Source: Stutzerimonas stutzeri (lineage in GTDB: Bacteria; Pseudomonadota; Gammaproteobacteria; Pseudomonadales; Pseudomonadaceae). From it: 64,000 nucleotides of DNA. The translations under genes were made by a program, and so were the position numbers. The stretch covers positions 1,759,231 to 1,823,230 of the forward strand of contig NZ_CP007441.1 in assembly GCF_000590475.1 (NCBI RefSeq). Direction: 5' to 3'. Shown here piece by piece: positions 25,836-34,516 of the stretch (within the stretch, counting starts at the first letter, position 1; each line of letters begins with the position of its first letter). The notes under the pieces are model-generated. The model was given only the letters and a program-made list of their open reading frames with translations, was not told the DNA's origin and did no database searches.

Positions 25836-25957
25836 TGCTGATGTTTCCAGATTGTATACAGAAGCGACCTAGTCTACGCCGCGAGAGCGGCTTTCGGGAA
25901 GGCAGCACAGCGGCTGGACGCGGTCTAGAATGGGCGGATCAATGACGGAGCCTACCA

Positions 25958-27103
25958 ATGCGCATCCTTGCCGATGAAAACATCCCACTGATCGAAGCCT
26001 TTTTTGCCGAGCATGGCGAGATTCGTCGTATGCCGGGCCGAAGTATCAATAGAGCGGCGGTCGAGCAGGCCGAGGTATTGCTGGTGCGGTCTGTCACCCG
26101 GGTCGACCGCGAGCTGCTCGAAGGGAGCGCTGTACGCTTCGTAGGCACTTGCACCATCGGTACGGACCATCTGGACATCGATTACTTCGAAGAAGTGGGT
26201 ATCGGTTGGGCGAGTGCGCCGGGGTGCAACGCCCGTGGTGTGGTCGATTACGTACTCGGCAGCCTGCTGGCACTGGCCGAAGGCGAGGGTCTGGAGCTGG
26301 ACGCTCGCCGCTACGGTGTGGTCGGGGCTGGCGAGGTTGGTGGCAGGCTGGTGAACGTGTTGCGTGGCCTGGGCTGGGATGTGCGTGTCTGCGATCCACC
26401 GCGCCAGGCGCGGGAGGTCGGTGAGTTCGTCGGCCTGGATGAAATACTCCAAGAATGTGATGTCATCAGTCTGCATACGCCTTTGACGCTGGAAGGAGAG
26501 CATTCGACGTTCCACTTGTTCGATAGCGCTCGCCTGGCGCAGTTGCGCCCAGGCGCATGGTTGATCAATGCCGCCCGTGGTGCGGTCGTCGACAATGCCG
26601 CCCTGCGCGATCAATTGGCCCGGCGGCCCGATATCCAGGCGGTGCTCGATGTCTGGGAAGGGGAACCGCAGGTCAATGTCGAACTGGCGGAACTCTGCTG
26701 GATCGCGACACCGCACATTGCCGGCTACAGCCTGGACGGCAAACTGCGTGGAACGGCCCAGGTCTATCAGGCGTTTTGCGCCAGCCGAGGGCTGGAGCCG
26801 AAAGTCGCACTATCCGAACTGATGCCCGTTGCGCCGCTCCGGGGGCTTTCCTTCGATGCCTCGGCCAAGCCCGGAGACGTCCTGGCGACGATCTGCCGAG
26901 CCGTTTATGACCCGCGCAGGGATGACGCTGCTTTTCGCCGCAGCCTGGGCGAAGAAGAAGAGCAACGCCGGATCGACTTCGATCAGCTACGCAAGCAATA
27001 CCCGCCGCGTCGGGAAATAGACAGCTTGCAGATCGAGATCAGCTCCGCCCAGCCGCAGCTGGAGCAGCTGGTGGAAGCCCTCGGTGCGACCCTGAAGCGC
27101 TGA
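25958..27103 (+). CDS. pdxB: 4-phosphoerythronate dehydrogenase
   Basis: 381 residues. NAD-dependent D-2-hydroxyacid dehydrogenase acting in pyridoxal phosphate synthesis. MRILADENIPL at the start and FVGTCTIGTDHLDIDYF are PdxB-specific. The nucleotide site is GVVGAGEVGGRLVNVL, catalytic residues are in NAARGAVVDN (Arg), VLDVWEGEP (Glu) and IATPHIAGYS (His). The C-terminal DUF3410 dimerisation region (about residues 290-380) is present. Preceded by ACGGAG. Confidence 0.97.
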   Translation: MRILADENIPLIEAFFAEHGEIRRMPGRSINRAAVEQAEVLLVRSVTRVDRELLEGSAVRFVGTCTIGTDHLDIDYFEEVGIGWASAPGCNARGVVDYVLGSLLALAEGEGLELDARRYGVVGAGEVGGRLVNVLRGLGWDVRVCDPPRQAREVGEFVGLDEILQECDVISLHTPLTLEGEHSTFHLFDSARLAQLRPGAWLINAARGAVVDNAALRDQLARRPDIQAVLDVWEGEPQVNVELAELCWIATPHIAGYSLDGKLRGTAQVYQAFCASRGLEPKVALSELMPVAPLRGLSFDASAKPGDVLATICRAVYDPRRDDAAFRRSLGEEEEQRRIDFDQLRKQYPPRREIDSLQIEISSAQPQLEQLVEALGATLKR

Positions 27104-27217
27104 TCGGACCTTGTTGTGAATGCGATGCCCGTTCGGGTTCCGGGCGACAGGCTGGATGCAATTTGCGGCCTGCTCCGCTAGCATTACCCGTCCTCTGCTT
27201 TATCCCGCGATGGTGTT

Positions 27218-29263
27218 ATGAGTTATCAGGTACTAGCCCGTAAATGGCGTCCGCGCTCGTTCCGCGAAATGGTCGGGCAGACGCACGTGCTCAAGGCCCT
27301 GATCAACGCGCTGGACAGCCAGCGCCTGCACCATGCCTACCTGTTTACCGGCACGCGCGGGGTCGGTAAGACCACCATCGCGCGAATCATCGCCAAATGC
27401 CTCAACTGCGAGACCGGCATTAGTTCCACGCCCTGTGGCGAATGCTCGGTCTGTCGTGAGATTGACGAAGGTCGTTTCGTCGACCTAATCGAGGTCGACG
27501 CCGCGAGCCGCACCAAGGTCGAGGATACCCGCGAGCTGCTGGACAACGTGCAGTACGCCCCCAGCCGCGGTCGATACAAGGTTTACCTGATCGACGAAGT
27601 GCACATGCTGTCGTCGCACTCGTTCAACGCGCTGCTCAAGACCCTTGAGGAGCCACCACCCCACGTCAAATTCCTGCTAGCCACAACGGACCCGCAGAAA
27701 CTCCCGGTAACCATCCTCTCGCGCTGCCTGCAGTTCTCGCTGAAGAACATGCCGCCCGAGCGCGTGGTCGAGCACTTGACCCATGTGCTGGGTGTCGAGC
27801 AAGTGCCTTTCGAGGAAGATGCCCTCTGGTTGCTGGGTCGCGCCGCCGACGGCTCGATGCGCGATGCGATGAGTCTGACCGATCAGGCTATTGCATTTGG
27901 TGAAGGCAAGGTGCTCGCGGCCGATGTCCGCAGCATGCTCGGGACCCTCGATCACGGACAGGTGTATGGCGTGTTGCAGGCGCTGCTCGAAGGCGATGCC
28001 CGGGCCCTGCTCGAGGCGGTTCGTCATCTCTCCGAACAAGGGCCTGATTGGGGCGGCGTGCTGGCCGAAATGCTCAATGTTCTACACCGTGTCGCCGTCG
28101 CCCAGGCGTTGCCGGACGCGATCGACAACGGTCAGGGTGATCGTGACCGGGTGTTGGCTCTGGCGCAGGCGCTGCCGGCTGAGGACATACAGTTCTATTA
28201 TCAGATGGGCCTGATCGGCCGCCGCGATCTGCCGCTGGCCCCCGACCCTCGCAGCGGCTTCGAAATGGTCCTGTTGCGCATGCTCGCGTTTCGGCCCGCC
28301 GACAGTGAAGGCGCACCGCGAACGCCATTAAAGAAATTGGGGATCAGTCCGGCCACGACTGATTCCGGAACAACGAACGTGGCCGGCCCAGCGACATCGG
28401 CTGCGCCGGTTCGTGATCCGGTTGCAGTGCCGAAGGCGCCCGCGCAGCCCGCTGCCGTTGCCCCTCAGCCCGTTCACCAGGCAGAACCGCCGCCCGCTCC
28501 GGCAGCTGCCATTCCCGCGCCGGAACCGCTGGCCACAACGAGTGCCGTGCCGGTTGATGCGTTACCCGAGCCCGCAAAGCCGGAGCCCGCGCCCCACGTT
28601 GTCGATGTGCCTTGGAACGAGCCGCCCGACACGCCTCCGGTAGCGGTGGAGAGTGAGGCGCTGGAGCAAAGGCCAGAGCCTACCGGCGAGCCGGAGCATC
28701 TGGCTGCAGTCGTCGAGGTAAGCGAGCCGGACGATGATGAACCACCGCTGACTGATGAAGACTATTTTGAGGTCGAAACGCAGGCCGAAGCTTATATAGA
28801 TGGGCTGGATGACCTGGCTTCGGAACCGGAGGCCGCTGAGCCAACCCCAGCGATCGAGCCCGCAACCGGGCTGGCTGCAGAATGGCTCGATATCTATCTC
28901 AAGCTGGGCCTGGGAGGCTTGACCGGTAGCATCGCGGCAAATTGCACATTGATATCCGTAGACGGTGATCGCTGGCTTATGCACCTGGACCCGGCTCAAA
29001 GTGCGCTGTTCAACGCGACTCAGCATCGACGTCTGAACGATGCGTTGAACCAGTACCATGGCCGCACGCTGCAACTGGATATCGAGCTGCAGAGCCCCCA
29101 ACAGGAAACGCCCGCTCAGGCAGCGGCGCGCCGCCGCGGTGAGCGGCAGCGGGCGGCTGAACAGTCGATCCAGGCCGATCCCGTGGTACAGCAATTGATG
29201 CAACAGTTCGCGGCGGTCATTCGCGACGGTACCATCGAACCCGTAGAACACTCCGAACCCTGA
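27218..29263 (+). CDS. dnaX: DNA polymerase III subunits tau/gamma
   Basis: 681-residue AAA+ clamp-loader subunit. Walker A GTRGVGKTT near residue 48, zinc module CLNCETG-C-x2-C (CGECSVC), Walker B VYLIDEVHML, sensor 1 FLLATTDPQKLPVT. Residues about 365-560 are a Pro/Ala/Glu-rich linker, then the tau C-terminal domain (AEWLDIYLKLGLGGL) that binds the polymerase alpha subunit. No A-AAA-AAG slippery heptamer of the E. coli type was seen near the end of domain III, so a short gamma form is not supported by sequence. First gene of the dnaX-ybaB-recR cluster. Confidence 0.98.
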   Translation: MSYQVLARKWRPRSFREMVGQTHVLKALINALDSQRLHHAYLFTGTRGVGKTTIARIIAKCLNCETGISSTPCGECSVCREIDEGRFVDLIEVDAASRTKVEDTRELLDNVQYAPSRGRYKVYLIDEVHMLSSHSFNALLKTLEEPPPHVKFLLATTDPQKLPVTILSRCLQFSLKNMPPERVVEHLTHVLGVEQVPFEEDALWLLGRAADGSMRDAMSLTDQAIAFGEGKVLAADVRSMLGTLDHGQVYGVLQALLEGDARALLEAVRHLSEQGPDWGGVLAEMLNVLHRVAVAQALPDAIDNGQGDRDRVLALAQALPAEDIQFYYQMGLIGRRDLPLAPDPRSGFEMVLLRMLAFRPADSEGAPRTPLKKLGISPATTDSGTTNVAGPATSAAPVRDPVAVPKAPAQPAAVAPQPVHQAEPPPAPAAAIPAPEPLATTSAVPVDALPEPAKPEPAPHVVDVPWNEPPDTPPVAVESEALEQRPEPTGEPEHLAAVVEVSEPDDDEPPLTDEDYFEVETQAEAYIDGLDDLASEPEAAEPTPAIEPATGLAAEWLDIYLKLGLGGLTGSIAANCTLISVDGDRWLMHLDPAQSALFNATQHRRLNDALNQYHGRTLQLDIELQSPQQETPAQAAARRRGERQRAAEQSIQADPVVQQLMQQFAAVIRDGTIEPVEHSEP

Positions 29264-29278
29264 TCCGAGGTAGATCCC

Positions 29279-29605
29279 ATGATGAAAGGTGGCATGGCCG
29301 GCCTGATGAAGCAGGCGCAGCAGATGCAGGAAAAAATGCAGAAGATGCAAGAGGAGCTCGCCAACGCCGAGGTGACCGGTCAATCCGGTGCCGGCCTGGT
29401 AAGCGTCGTGATGAACGGCCGACATGACGTCAAGCGCGTGAGCCTGGACGACAGCCTGATGCAGGAAGACAAGGAAATCCTCGAAGACCTGATTGCCGCT
29501 GCGGTGAATGATGCGGTGCGCAAGATCGAGCAGAACAGCAAGGAAAAAATGGCGGGCATGACCGACGGTATGCAATTGCCGCCGGGCTTCAAGATGCCTT
29601 TCTGA
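29279..29605 (+). CDS. ybaB: YbaB/EbfC family nucleoid-associated protein
   Basis: 108 residues. Dimeric DNA-binding protein of the EbfC family. A helical N-terminus (MKQAQQMQEKMQKMQEELAN) precedes the beta domain (GAGLVSVVMNGRHDVKRVSL) and a C-terminal helix (VNDAVRKIEQNSKEKM). The last residues are GMQLPPGFKMPF, typical of the family. It is 15 bp from the dnaX stop, and recR follows, a nearly universal bacterial arrangement that links it to recombination and replication upkeep. Confidence 0.96.
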   Translation: MMKGGMAGLMKQAQQMQEKMQKMQEELANAEVTGQSGAGLVSVVMNGRHDVKRVSLDDSLMQEDKEILEDLIAAAVNDAVRKIEQNSKEKMAGMTDGMQLPPGFKMPF

Positions 29606-29753
29606 TCCACCACGGGTGTCGATCTGACACCCAATCGACGGACCGTGCGAGCCGTGAAAGGCGCCAGGATCAGGCGGTCTTTACGGCTCGGGCCCGTCTG
29701 TCCTTGTCTTCCTCGAACAATCCCTCTCGTTTCATCTTCGCTCCGGTGAACCC

Positions 29754-30353
29754 ATGTCTTTCAGCCCGCTTATTCGTCAACTCATCGATGCGCTGCGCGT
29801 TCTTCCCGGTGTCGGGCAAAAAACCGCACAGCGCATGGCGCTGCAAATGCTTGAACGTGACCGGAGCGGCGGGCTGCGATTGGCCCAGGCGCTGACGCGA
29901 GCGATGGAAGAAGTGGGGTATTGCCGGCAGTGCCGTACGCTGAGTGAGGAGGAACTCTGTCCGCAATGCGCCGACCCGAGGCGGGACGATTCGCTGCTGT
30001 GCATTGTCCAGAGCCCGGTGGATGTGTTCGCCGTAGAGCAGACTGGTTTTCGCGGTCGCTATTTCGTACTCAAGGGGCATCTGTCCCCACTCGATGGCCT
30101 GGGGCCCGAAGCCATTGGCATTCCCGAACTTTTGGTGCGCGTGGCTGAAGGCAATTTCAGCGAGGCGATACTGGCCACCAACCCGACCGTGGAAGGCGAG
30201 GCGACTGCTCATTACATCGCCCAGCTATTGATCCCGAAGGGATTGACGCTCAGCCGCATTGCGCACGGCGTACCGCTGGGCGGCGAGCTCGATCTGGTGG
30301 ATGGGGGCACCCTTGCTCATGCGTTGGCCGGGCGAAAGACGATCACGCTCTGA
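29754..30353 (+). CDS. recR: Recombination mediator protein RecR
   Basis: 199 residues. Ring-forming partner of RecF/RecO that loads RecA onto SSB-coated DNA. Helix-hairpin-helix LPGVGQKTAQRMALQML at about residue 16, a four-cysteine zinc finger (YCRQCRTLSEEELCPQC, residues about 56-73), a Toprim domain (LCIVQSPVDVFAVEQTGFRG) and the C-terminal Walker B-like LSRIAHGVPLGGELDLVDGGTL. 148 bp separates it from ybaB, longer than usual. Confidence 0.97.
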   Translation: MSFSPLIRQLIDALRVLPGVGQKTAQRMALQMLERDRSGGLRLAQALTRAMEEVGYCRQCRTLSEEELCPQCADPRRDDSLLCIVQSPVDVFAVEQTGFRGRYFVLKGHLSPLDGLGPEAIGIPELLVRVAEGNFSEAILATNPTVEGEATAHYIAQLLIPKGLTLSRIAHGVPLGGELDLVDGGTLAHALAGRKTITL

Positions 30354-30398
30354 CTGTCGCCCATTGCTGTTAGGGCAATAGGATTCGAGCTTTATAAC

Positions 30399-30408
30399 CT
30401 AACGTTAG
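30399..30408. promoter_or_regulatory. Palindrome upstream of ABC importer operon
   Basis: CTAACGTTAG is a perfect 10-bp palindrome within an AT-rich segment. The element TTATAACCTAACG (30392-30404) recurs as TTATAAAGCCTAACG (30510-30524), giving a spaced direct repeat about 120 bp apart. Possible regulator site; no regulator gene lies beside the operon. Confidence 0.3.
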
Positions 30409-30494
30409 TGGCTTATGGCTGCTAGGTAGTGCCGATCTAAAAGCACTTCGTGTAAAGTTCTAAGCCAGAAACGCTTAATAGCCAAAAGTAATTA

Positions 30495-30521
30495 TAGGCT
30501 TTGTTTTGGTTATAAAGCCTA
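30495..30521. promoter_or_regulatory. Inverted repeat before ABC importer substrate-binding gene
   Basis: TAGGCTTT (30495-30502) and AAAGCCTA (30514-30521) form a perfect 8-bp inverted repeat 25 bp before ATG 30546. It may be an operator or a leader hairpin occluding the ribosome site. Confidence 0.35.
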
Positions 30522-30545
30522 ACGCTGCCTAAGAACCCGAGGTCG

Positions 30546-31538
30546 ATGATGAAGGCAAAACACTGGCTGGTTCCCGCCCTGCTGCTGCTGAGCGCTTTTA
30601 CGCAAGCACAGGAAAAATTCAAAGTCGGCTACATCCGAGTCATGGATGATGCTCAGGCGATGGTTGCCTACGAAGGGGAGCTGTACAAGAAGCACGGCCT
30701 CGACGTCGAGCTGGTTGAATTCAGCTCCGGTACCGACCTGATCAAGGCCATTATCGGCGGACAGTTGGACACAGGTGTTCTCGGATTCACCAACGCAGTT
30801 GCCTGGGCCTCCAAGGGTGCTGACCTCAAAGTTGTCGGCGGTGCGCAGCAGGGCTATCACTCCATCGTGGCTCGTGAAGGAACAGGTATCGAGAAGATAG
30901 CTGACCTGAAAGGCAAGATTCTCGCCTCTCAGAAAGAGGGCAGCACCGCTGACGCGGTCCTGCGTGGCGTTACATTGAAGGACGCCGGCGTGTCACCCCG
31001 TGACGTGAACATCATGGGTACCAGCCCGGCGGTCGCGGTACAGTCTCTGGTTTCCGGTCGCGCCGATGCGGCGTTCCTCTTCGAGCCCTACGACCGTATC
31101 GCCCAGCTCGTGGCTCCCGTGAAGCAGGTTTATGAGATCGGCGAGGTCTGGCCATTCCCTTGCATGGTGGTGATTACCTCGGGCGAAACCTTGGAGAAGC
31201 GCAAGGAGGAAGTCTGGCAATCGCTGGACGCCCAACGTGAGGCGATCGACTTGCTGGAAAATCAACCGGCCGAAGCAGCCAAGCTTATCGCTGATTATTT
31301 CATTGCCGAACCGACGCTGAAAACGCTCAATCGCGGTGATCTGCCTCGCGAAGTCGTTATCAAAGAAGCTATCGCTACTCAGACGTTCAGCGCCAAGCTG
31401 GGCAATGACGACCTGGCACGCATACAGGAGCTGGCCGACATCCTCCAGGATCTCGGTTCGCTCAAGACCCGCGACGGTAAACCGTTCGACACCAGCGCCA
31501 TCCTGGATCTGTCCTGGCAGGAAGCCCGCAAGCTCTAA
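30546..31538 (+). CDS. ABC transporter substrate-binding protein, NitT/TauT (SsuA/TauA) type
   Basis: 330 residues with a Sec signal peptide (MMKAKHWLVPALLLLSAFTQAQ). The mature part FKVGYIRVMDDAQAMVAYEGELYKKH and FSSGTDLIKAIIGGQLDTG are typical of NMT1/TauA periplasmic receptors for nitrate, sulfonates, taurine or pyrimidine precursors. MMKAKHW could also start at the second Met (30549). It heads a four-gene operon with a SsuB-like ATPase and SsuC-like permease. No ssuD/tauD oxygenase follows, so a sulfonate role is not supported and the ligand is unknown. A hairpin pair after it probably keeps its level above that of the later genes. Confidence 0.9.
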   Translation: MMKAKHWLVPALLLLSAFTQAQEKFKVGYIRVMDDAQAMVAYEGELYKKHGLDVELVEFSSGTDLIKAIIGGQLDTGVLGFTNAVAWASKGADLKVVGGAQQGYHSIVAREGTGIEKIADLKGKILASQKEGSTADAVLRGVTLKDAGVSPRDVNIMGTSPAVAVQSLVSGRADAAFLFEPYDRIAQLVAPVKQVYEIGEVWPFPCMVVITSGETLEKRKEEVWQSLDAQREAIDLLENQPAEAAKLIADYFIAEPTLKTLNRGDLPREVVIKEAIATQTFSAKLGNDDLARIQELADILQDLGSLKTRDGKPFDTSAILDLSWQEARKL

Positions 31539-31560
31539 GCCCGACCGCGGATCGTTTAAC

Positions 31561-31620
31561 ACACTGCCCGGCCCTAGCGTCGGGCAGTGTCATTCAGCCC
31601 GTCCAATCGGGTAGTTTTTT
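31561..31620 (+). terminator. Stem-loop and T-tract between SBP and ATPase genes (attenuator)
   Basis: A perfect 10-bp stem, ACACTGCCCG (31561-31570) with CGGGCAGTGT (31581-31590), then a small stem CCCG (31598-31601) / CGGG (31608-31611) followed by TAG and six T (31615-31620). This sits inside the 97-bp gap of the ABC operon, 16 bp before the ATPase ATG. It would stabilise the SBP mRNA 3' end and stop part of the transcription. Confidence 0.6.
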
Positions 31621-31635
31621 GAGGTCTTCAACGCA

Positions 31636-32379
31636 ATGCAGCTCAGGTTTGAAGAAGTAGACAAGCATTTTGGGGAGCTCGAAGTCATAAAAGGCTTCAA
31701 CGGCGAGTTCGGCCAAGGTGAGCTGGTCGCCTTGGTGGGGCCTTCCGGTTGTGGCAAGTCGACACTGTTGCACTTGGTTGCCGGGCTGGAGAATCCGACC
31801 GCAGGGCGGGTGCTCGCAGACGGCAAGAAGATCCTCGGGCCGAGTCCTCGGCGCACGCTGGTTTTTCAGGAGCATGCGCTGTATCCCTGGCTTTCGCTGC
31901 AGGCCAACGTAGCCATGGCCCTGGAGCTACAAGGGGTCGCCAAAACCGATGCGTTCGAGCAAGCAAAGGCCTGGCTCGCCCGAGTCAGTCTGGATGGCTT
32001 CGAACATTACTACCCGCATCAGGTTTCCGGCGGCATGCGCCAGCGCACCGCGTTAGCGCGCGCCTTCATCGCCAAGCCGGAAGTGCTGCTGCTCGACGAG
32101 CCCTTCGGCGCTCTCGATGCACTTACGCGCATGGCCTTGCAGGATGTGCTGCGTGAGCTGATCGACGAGCATCAACCCACGGTGCTGCTGGTTACGCATG
32201 ACGTTGACGAGGCGCTGTACCTGGCCGACCACGTGCTGGTGTTCAGCGCGCGTCCGGCACGGGTGCTGAATACCTTCAATTTCACCCATTGCGAGAAGAG
32301 CCACGATCTGTCCGAGTTCGCGGCCGAGCGGCGTGAAATTCTGCGGTTGTTGGGCATTAAAACGGAGGTAGGACACTGA
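31636..32379 (+). CDS. ABC transporter ATP-binding protein (SsuB/TauB type)
   Basis: 247-residue ATPase with Walker A GPSGCGKST near residue 35, Q-loop FQEHALYPW, ABC signature VSGGMRQRTALARAF, Walker B VLLLDEPFGALD and H-loop VTHDVDEAL. These match the NitT/TauT importer ATPases. Starts 97 bp after the binding-protein gene, across an attenuator-like hairpin, and its final base overlaps the permease start by 1 bp (TGATG). Confidence 0.95.
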   Translation: MQLRFEEVDKHFGELEVIKGFNGEFGQGELVALVGPSGCGKSTLLHLVAGLENPTAGRVLADGKKILGPSPRRTLVFQEHALYPWLSLQANVAMALELQGVAKTDAFEQAKAWLARVSLDGFEHYYPHQVSGGMRQRTALARAFIAKPEVLLLDEPFGALDALTRMALQDVLRELIDEHQPTVLLVTHDVDEALYLADHVLVFSARPARVLNTFNFTHCEKSHDLSEFAAERREILRLLGIKTEVGH

Positions 32380-33152
32380 TGAGCCAGGGACGTCGTCTTA
32401 CCGGTCCGAAAAAATACCTCGCCGTGGTACTGGCGATTCTTTTCATTCTGTTGATCTGGCAGGTCGCGGCCTGGAGTTTGCCAGCATTCCTGATGCCGGG
32501 CATTCCGGTCGTTTTCGAGCGATTGTTCGCCACGGTTCAGGAGCCTGTGTTTCGTGAAGGACTTTACGGCAGCATGAGTCGGCTGGGCAGCGGGTACAGC
32601 TTTGCTTTGCTGTTCGGGATCGGGTTCGGCCTGGTGGGAGGGGTCCTGTTCTTCTTCCGCGAAATTCTGCGCTCGGCCATCGTGATTCTCCAATCGATTC
32701 CATCGATTGCCTGGGTGCCGCTGTTTCTCATCGTGATGGGCTTCGGCAATCTGCCCATCATTGTGGTGGTAGCGCTGGCGGCATTCTTCCCGATGGCGTT
32801 GTCAGTGATGAATGCCACCGAAAGTGTGCAACCGGTCCATGTCGCCGCGGCGCGAGTGATGGGCGCGTCGCGCTGGCAATTGCTGCGGCGAGTCTATCTG
32901 CCAGCGGTCATGCCGGAGCTGATCACCGGTGCGCAGCTGGCCTTCGGTAATGCCTGGCGGGCACTGATCTCGGCGGAAATGCTGATCGGCTTTGGTCAGG
33001 GACTGGGGCGCTCACTGGCCTATTCCGGCGAGATAGCCGACATGATTGGGGTGATGATGAACATTCTGGTTATTGCCATCCTGGCGACGATAATCGATCA
33101 GGTGGTGCTGGAAAAATTCAAGCAACGGATGCTGCGCTACCAGTACGTCTGA
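32379..33152 (+). CDS. ABC transporter permease (SsuC/TauC type)
   Basis: 257 residues, about six membrane helices (first VVLAILFILLIWQVAAW). The EAA loop that docks to the ATPase reads AARVMGASRWQLLRRVYLPAVMPELITG, and the NitT/TauT permease mark ALISAEMLIGFGQGLG follows. It shares one base with the ATPase gene. The operon continues with a binding-protein-like gene 10 bp later. Confidence 0.95.
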   Translation: MSQGRRLTGPKKYLAVVLAILFILLIWQVAAWSLPAFLMPGIPVVFERLFATVQEPVFREGLYGSMSRLGSGYSFALLFGIGFGLVGGVLFFFREILRSAIVILQSIPSIAWVPLFLIVMGFGNLPIIVVVALAAFFPMALSVMNATESVQPVHVAAARVMGASRWQLLRRVYLPAVMPELITGAQLAFGNAWRALISAEMLIGFGQGLGRSLAYSGEIADMIGVMMNILVIAILATIIDQVVLEKFKQRMLRYQYV

Positions 33153-33162
33153 GAGGTACGCG

Positions 33163-33870
33163 GTGATGTCATGCCTGCTGCGGCTGATGCTTTTGCTGAT
33201 GGTCCCGTTCGCCGCTTTTGCGGCGCCCTTGCAGGCTGTGCTTGTTGGAGATTATCGCCCGCTCAAGGCGGCGGAAGCGGAGCCAGTGGCCGACGGGTTC
33301 GAGGCCTCCTGGCTCGCCGGCCTGGGCGAGATGCTGGATGGCGATATCGTTCTGGTCGATGGATACGCGCAGGCCGATCTTCGGATCGGTGCAGTTGGCT
33401 CGGGTGCGACCTACTACTCCAGCGAGATCGCGGGGCTTACGGCAGCCGAAACGGGGCCTGCCAAATGGTCGGAGCTCGCCGGCAAGCCGTTTTGCGTTGC
33501 GGAGGGCAGTCCCCATGCCGCTGTCGTTGTCTCCCGCTTCGGCGGTGTCGCGCGCACTTATCCCAGCGCTGCGCAAGCGCTGATCGGTCTGAAGCTCGGT
33601 GAATGCCAGGCGGTGGTGGGCGATCGTCTGTTGCTGCAGCCGATCGCCGCTTTGCCTGAATGGCGTCGCTATAACCGGCTGCTGCCTGCGCTAGAAGACG
33701 CCGTTCTGTCTTTGCGAATCGAGGCGGATGACGCTGCGCTCCAGCAGCGGATCGAACGGGTCGTTTCAGGCAGCCGGGGAAAACAGATGCTGGCCGATGT
33801 CACTCAGCACTGGGTCGACGAAGTCGCCTTTCAAGCCTATGTGTTAGCCGACACGCTGGACTGTCACTAA
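33163..33870 (+). CDS. Periplasmic substrate-binding-like protein linked to ABC importer
   Basis: 235 residues from GTG 33163 (or ATG 33166). Signal peptide MSCLLRLMLLLMVPFAAFA. The mature part resembles a type 2 periplasmic binding protein (SBP_bac_3-like; GLGEMLDGDIVLVDG, FCVAEGSPHAA, GECQAVVGDRLLLQPIA). It is of a different subfamily from the operon's first binding protein, with weaker family resemblance. It may be a second receptor of altered specificity, or an accessory periplasmic protein. A cysteine in GKPFC and another in LGEC could form a disulfide, and a third is near the end (DTLDCH). The function is inference from location. Confidence 0.75.
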   Translation: MMSCLLRLMLLLMVPFAAFAAPLQAVLVGDYRPLKAAEAEPVADGFEASWLAGLGEMLDGDIVLVDGYAQADLRIGAVGSGATYYSSEIAGLTAAETGPAKWSELAGKPFCVAEGSPHAAVVVSRFGGVARTYPSAAQALIGLKLGECQAVVGDRLLLQPIAALPEWRRYNRLLPALEDAVLSLRIEADDAALQQRIERVVSGSRGKQMLADVTQHWVDEVAFQAYVLADTLDCH

Positions 33871-33896
33871 GACCTGATGGTCGTCCCGACAGTCCG

Positions 33897-34514
33897 TCAC
33901 TCGGCTTCGATTAACTGCGGCAGGGCGTGGCGGAGGCCGTCCAGTCTGAGGGGGCTACGGATGTGGCCACGCAGCTTGCCATCGGGACTGACAATGGCCA
34001 GGTTGCCGCTGTGACTGACGCTGTATTCGCCCTCGGTCTTATCTACGGGAACGAATGGGAGGCCTAGTGCCTTGGACAGTTTCTGCAGTTGCGCGATATC
34101 GCCGGTCCAACCTTTAAATCCCGCCCGGTAATAGCCGAGATAAGTACGCAGTGTCTCGGGCGTGTCGCGGGCCGGATCGGCGCTGACCAATATCAGTTGG
34201 ATCTGATCGCTGACCGACGACGGCAACTGGCCGAACAGCCGGCGCATGTCGCTCAGCGTCGTAGGGCAGATGTCCGGGCAAGCCGTGAATCCAAAGAACA
34301 GCAGATGCCAGCGGCCGCGCAGCGAATCGGTCGTGACCGCCTGACCATGCTCGTCCACGAACTCCAGATTCGGCAGCTGCCGCTCGCGGGGCAGGAGCAA
34401 CAGGTTCGCCTCATCGAACAGGGCGTTGCGGTCGAGGGCAAGCGAGGATGAGCAATACACCAGCAACCCCAGCAGCGCTGCACAGCGAACGGCCGTTGCG
34501 GTCTGGCGCAGCAC
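33897..34514 (-). CDS. SCO1/SenC family copper chaperone
   Basis: 205 residues from GTG 34514, with an N-terminal hydrophobic segment (CAALLGLLVYCSSSLA) that could be a signal or anchor. Thioredoxin fold with the copper-binding/redox motif CPDIC in GFTACPDICPTTL and the distal histidine in YSVSHSGNLA, the usual C-x3-C...H set. Sco proteins deliver copper to the CuA centre of aa3/caa3 oxidase or support cbb3 assembly. Here it is the last gene of the anr-apt-sco transcription unit, suggesting oxygen-linked expression. The GTG lies 2 bp before the apt stop and has no clear ribosome site, so it is likely translationally coupled. Confidence 0.9.
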   Translation of the reverse strand: MLRQTATAVRCAALLGLLVYCSSSLALDRNALFDEANLLLLPRERQLPNLEFVDEHGQAVTTDSLRGRWHLLFFGFTACPDICPTTLSDMRRLFGQLPSSVSDQIQLILVSADPARDTPETLRTYLGYYRAGFKGWTGDIAQLQKLSKALGLPFVPVDKTEGEYSVSHSGNLAIVSPDGKLRGHIRSPLRLDGLRHALPQLIEAE

Positions 34515-34516
34515 TA

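Noticed and set aside
27104..27217. 4.5S (ffs) RNA before dnaX
   Set aside because: The conserved signal-recognition loop sequence (GGTCAGGTCCGGAAGG-like) is absent in this gap.
28250..28420. Programmed frameshift in dnaX
   Set aside because: No A-AAA-AAG or equivalent slippery heptamer plus hairpin was seen near the end of domain III; only TTAAAGAAATT, which is not a good slip site.
28562..29575. Minus-strand open frame opposite the dnaX 3' half and ybaB
   Set aside because: It spans two clearly real plus-strand genes and contains no recognised domain; shadow of GC-rich codon use.
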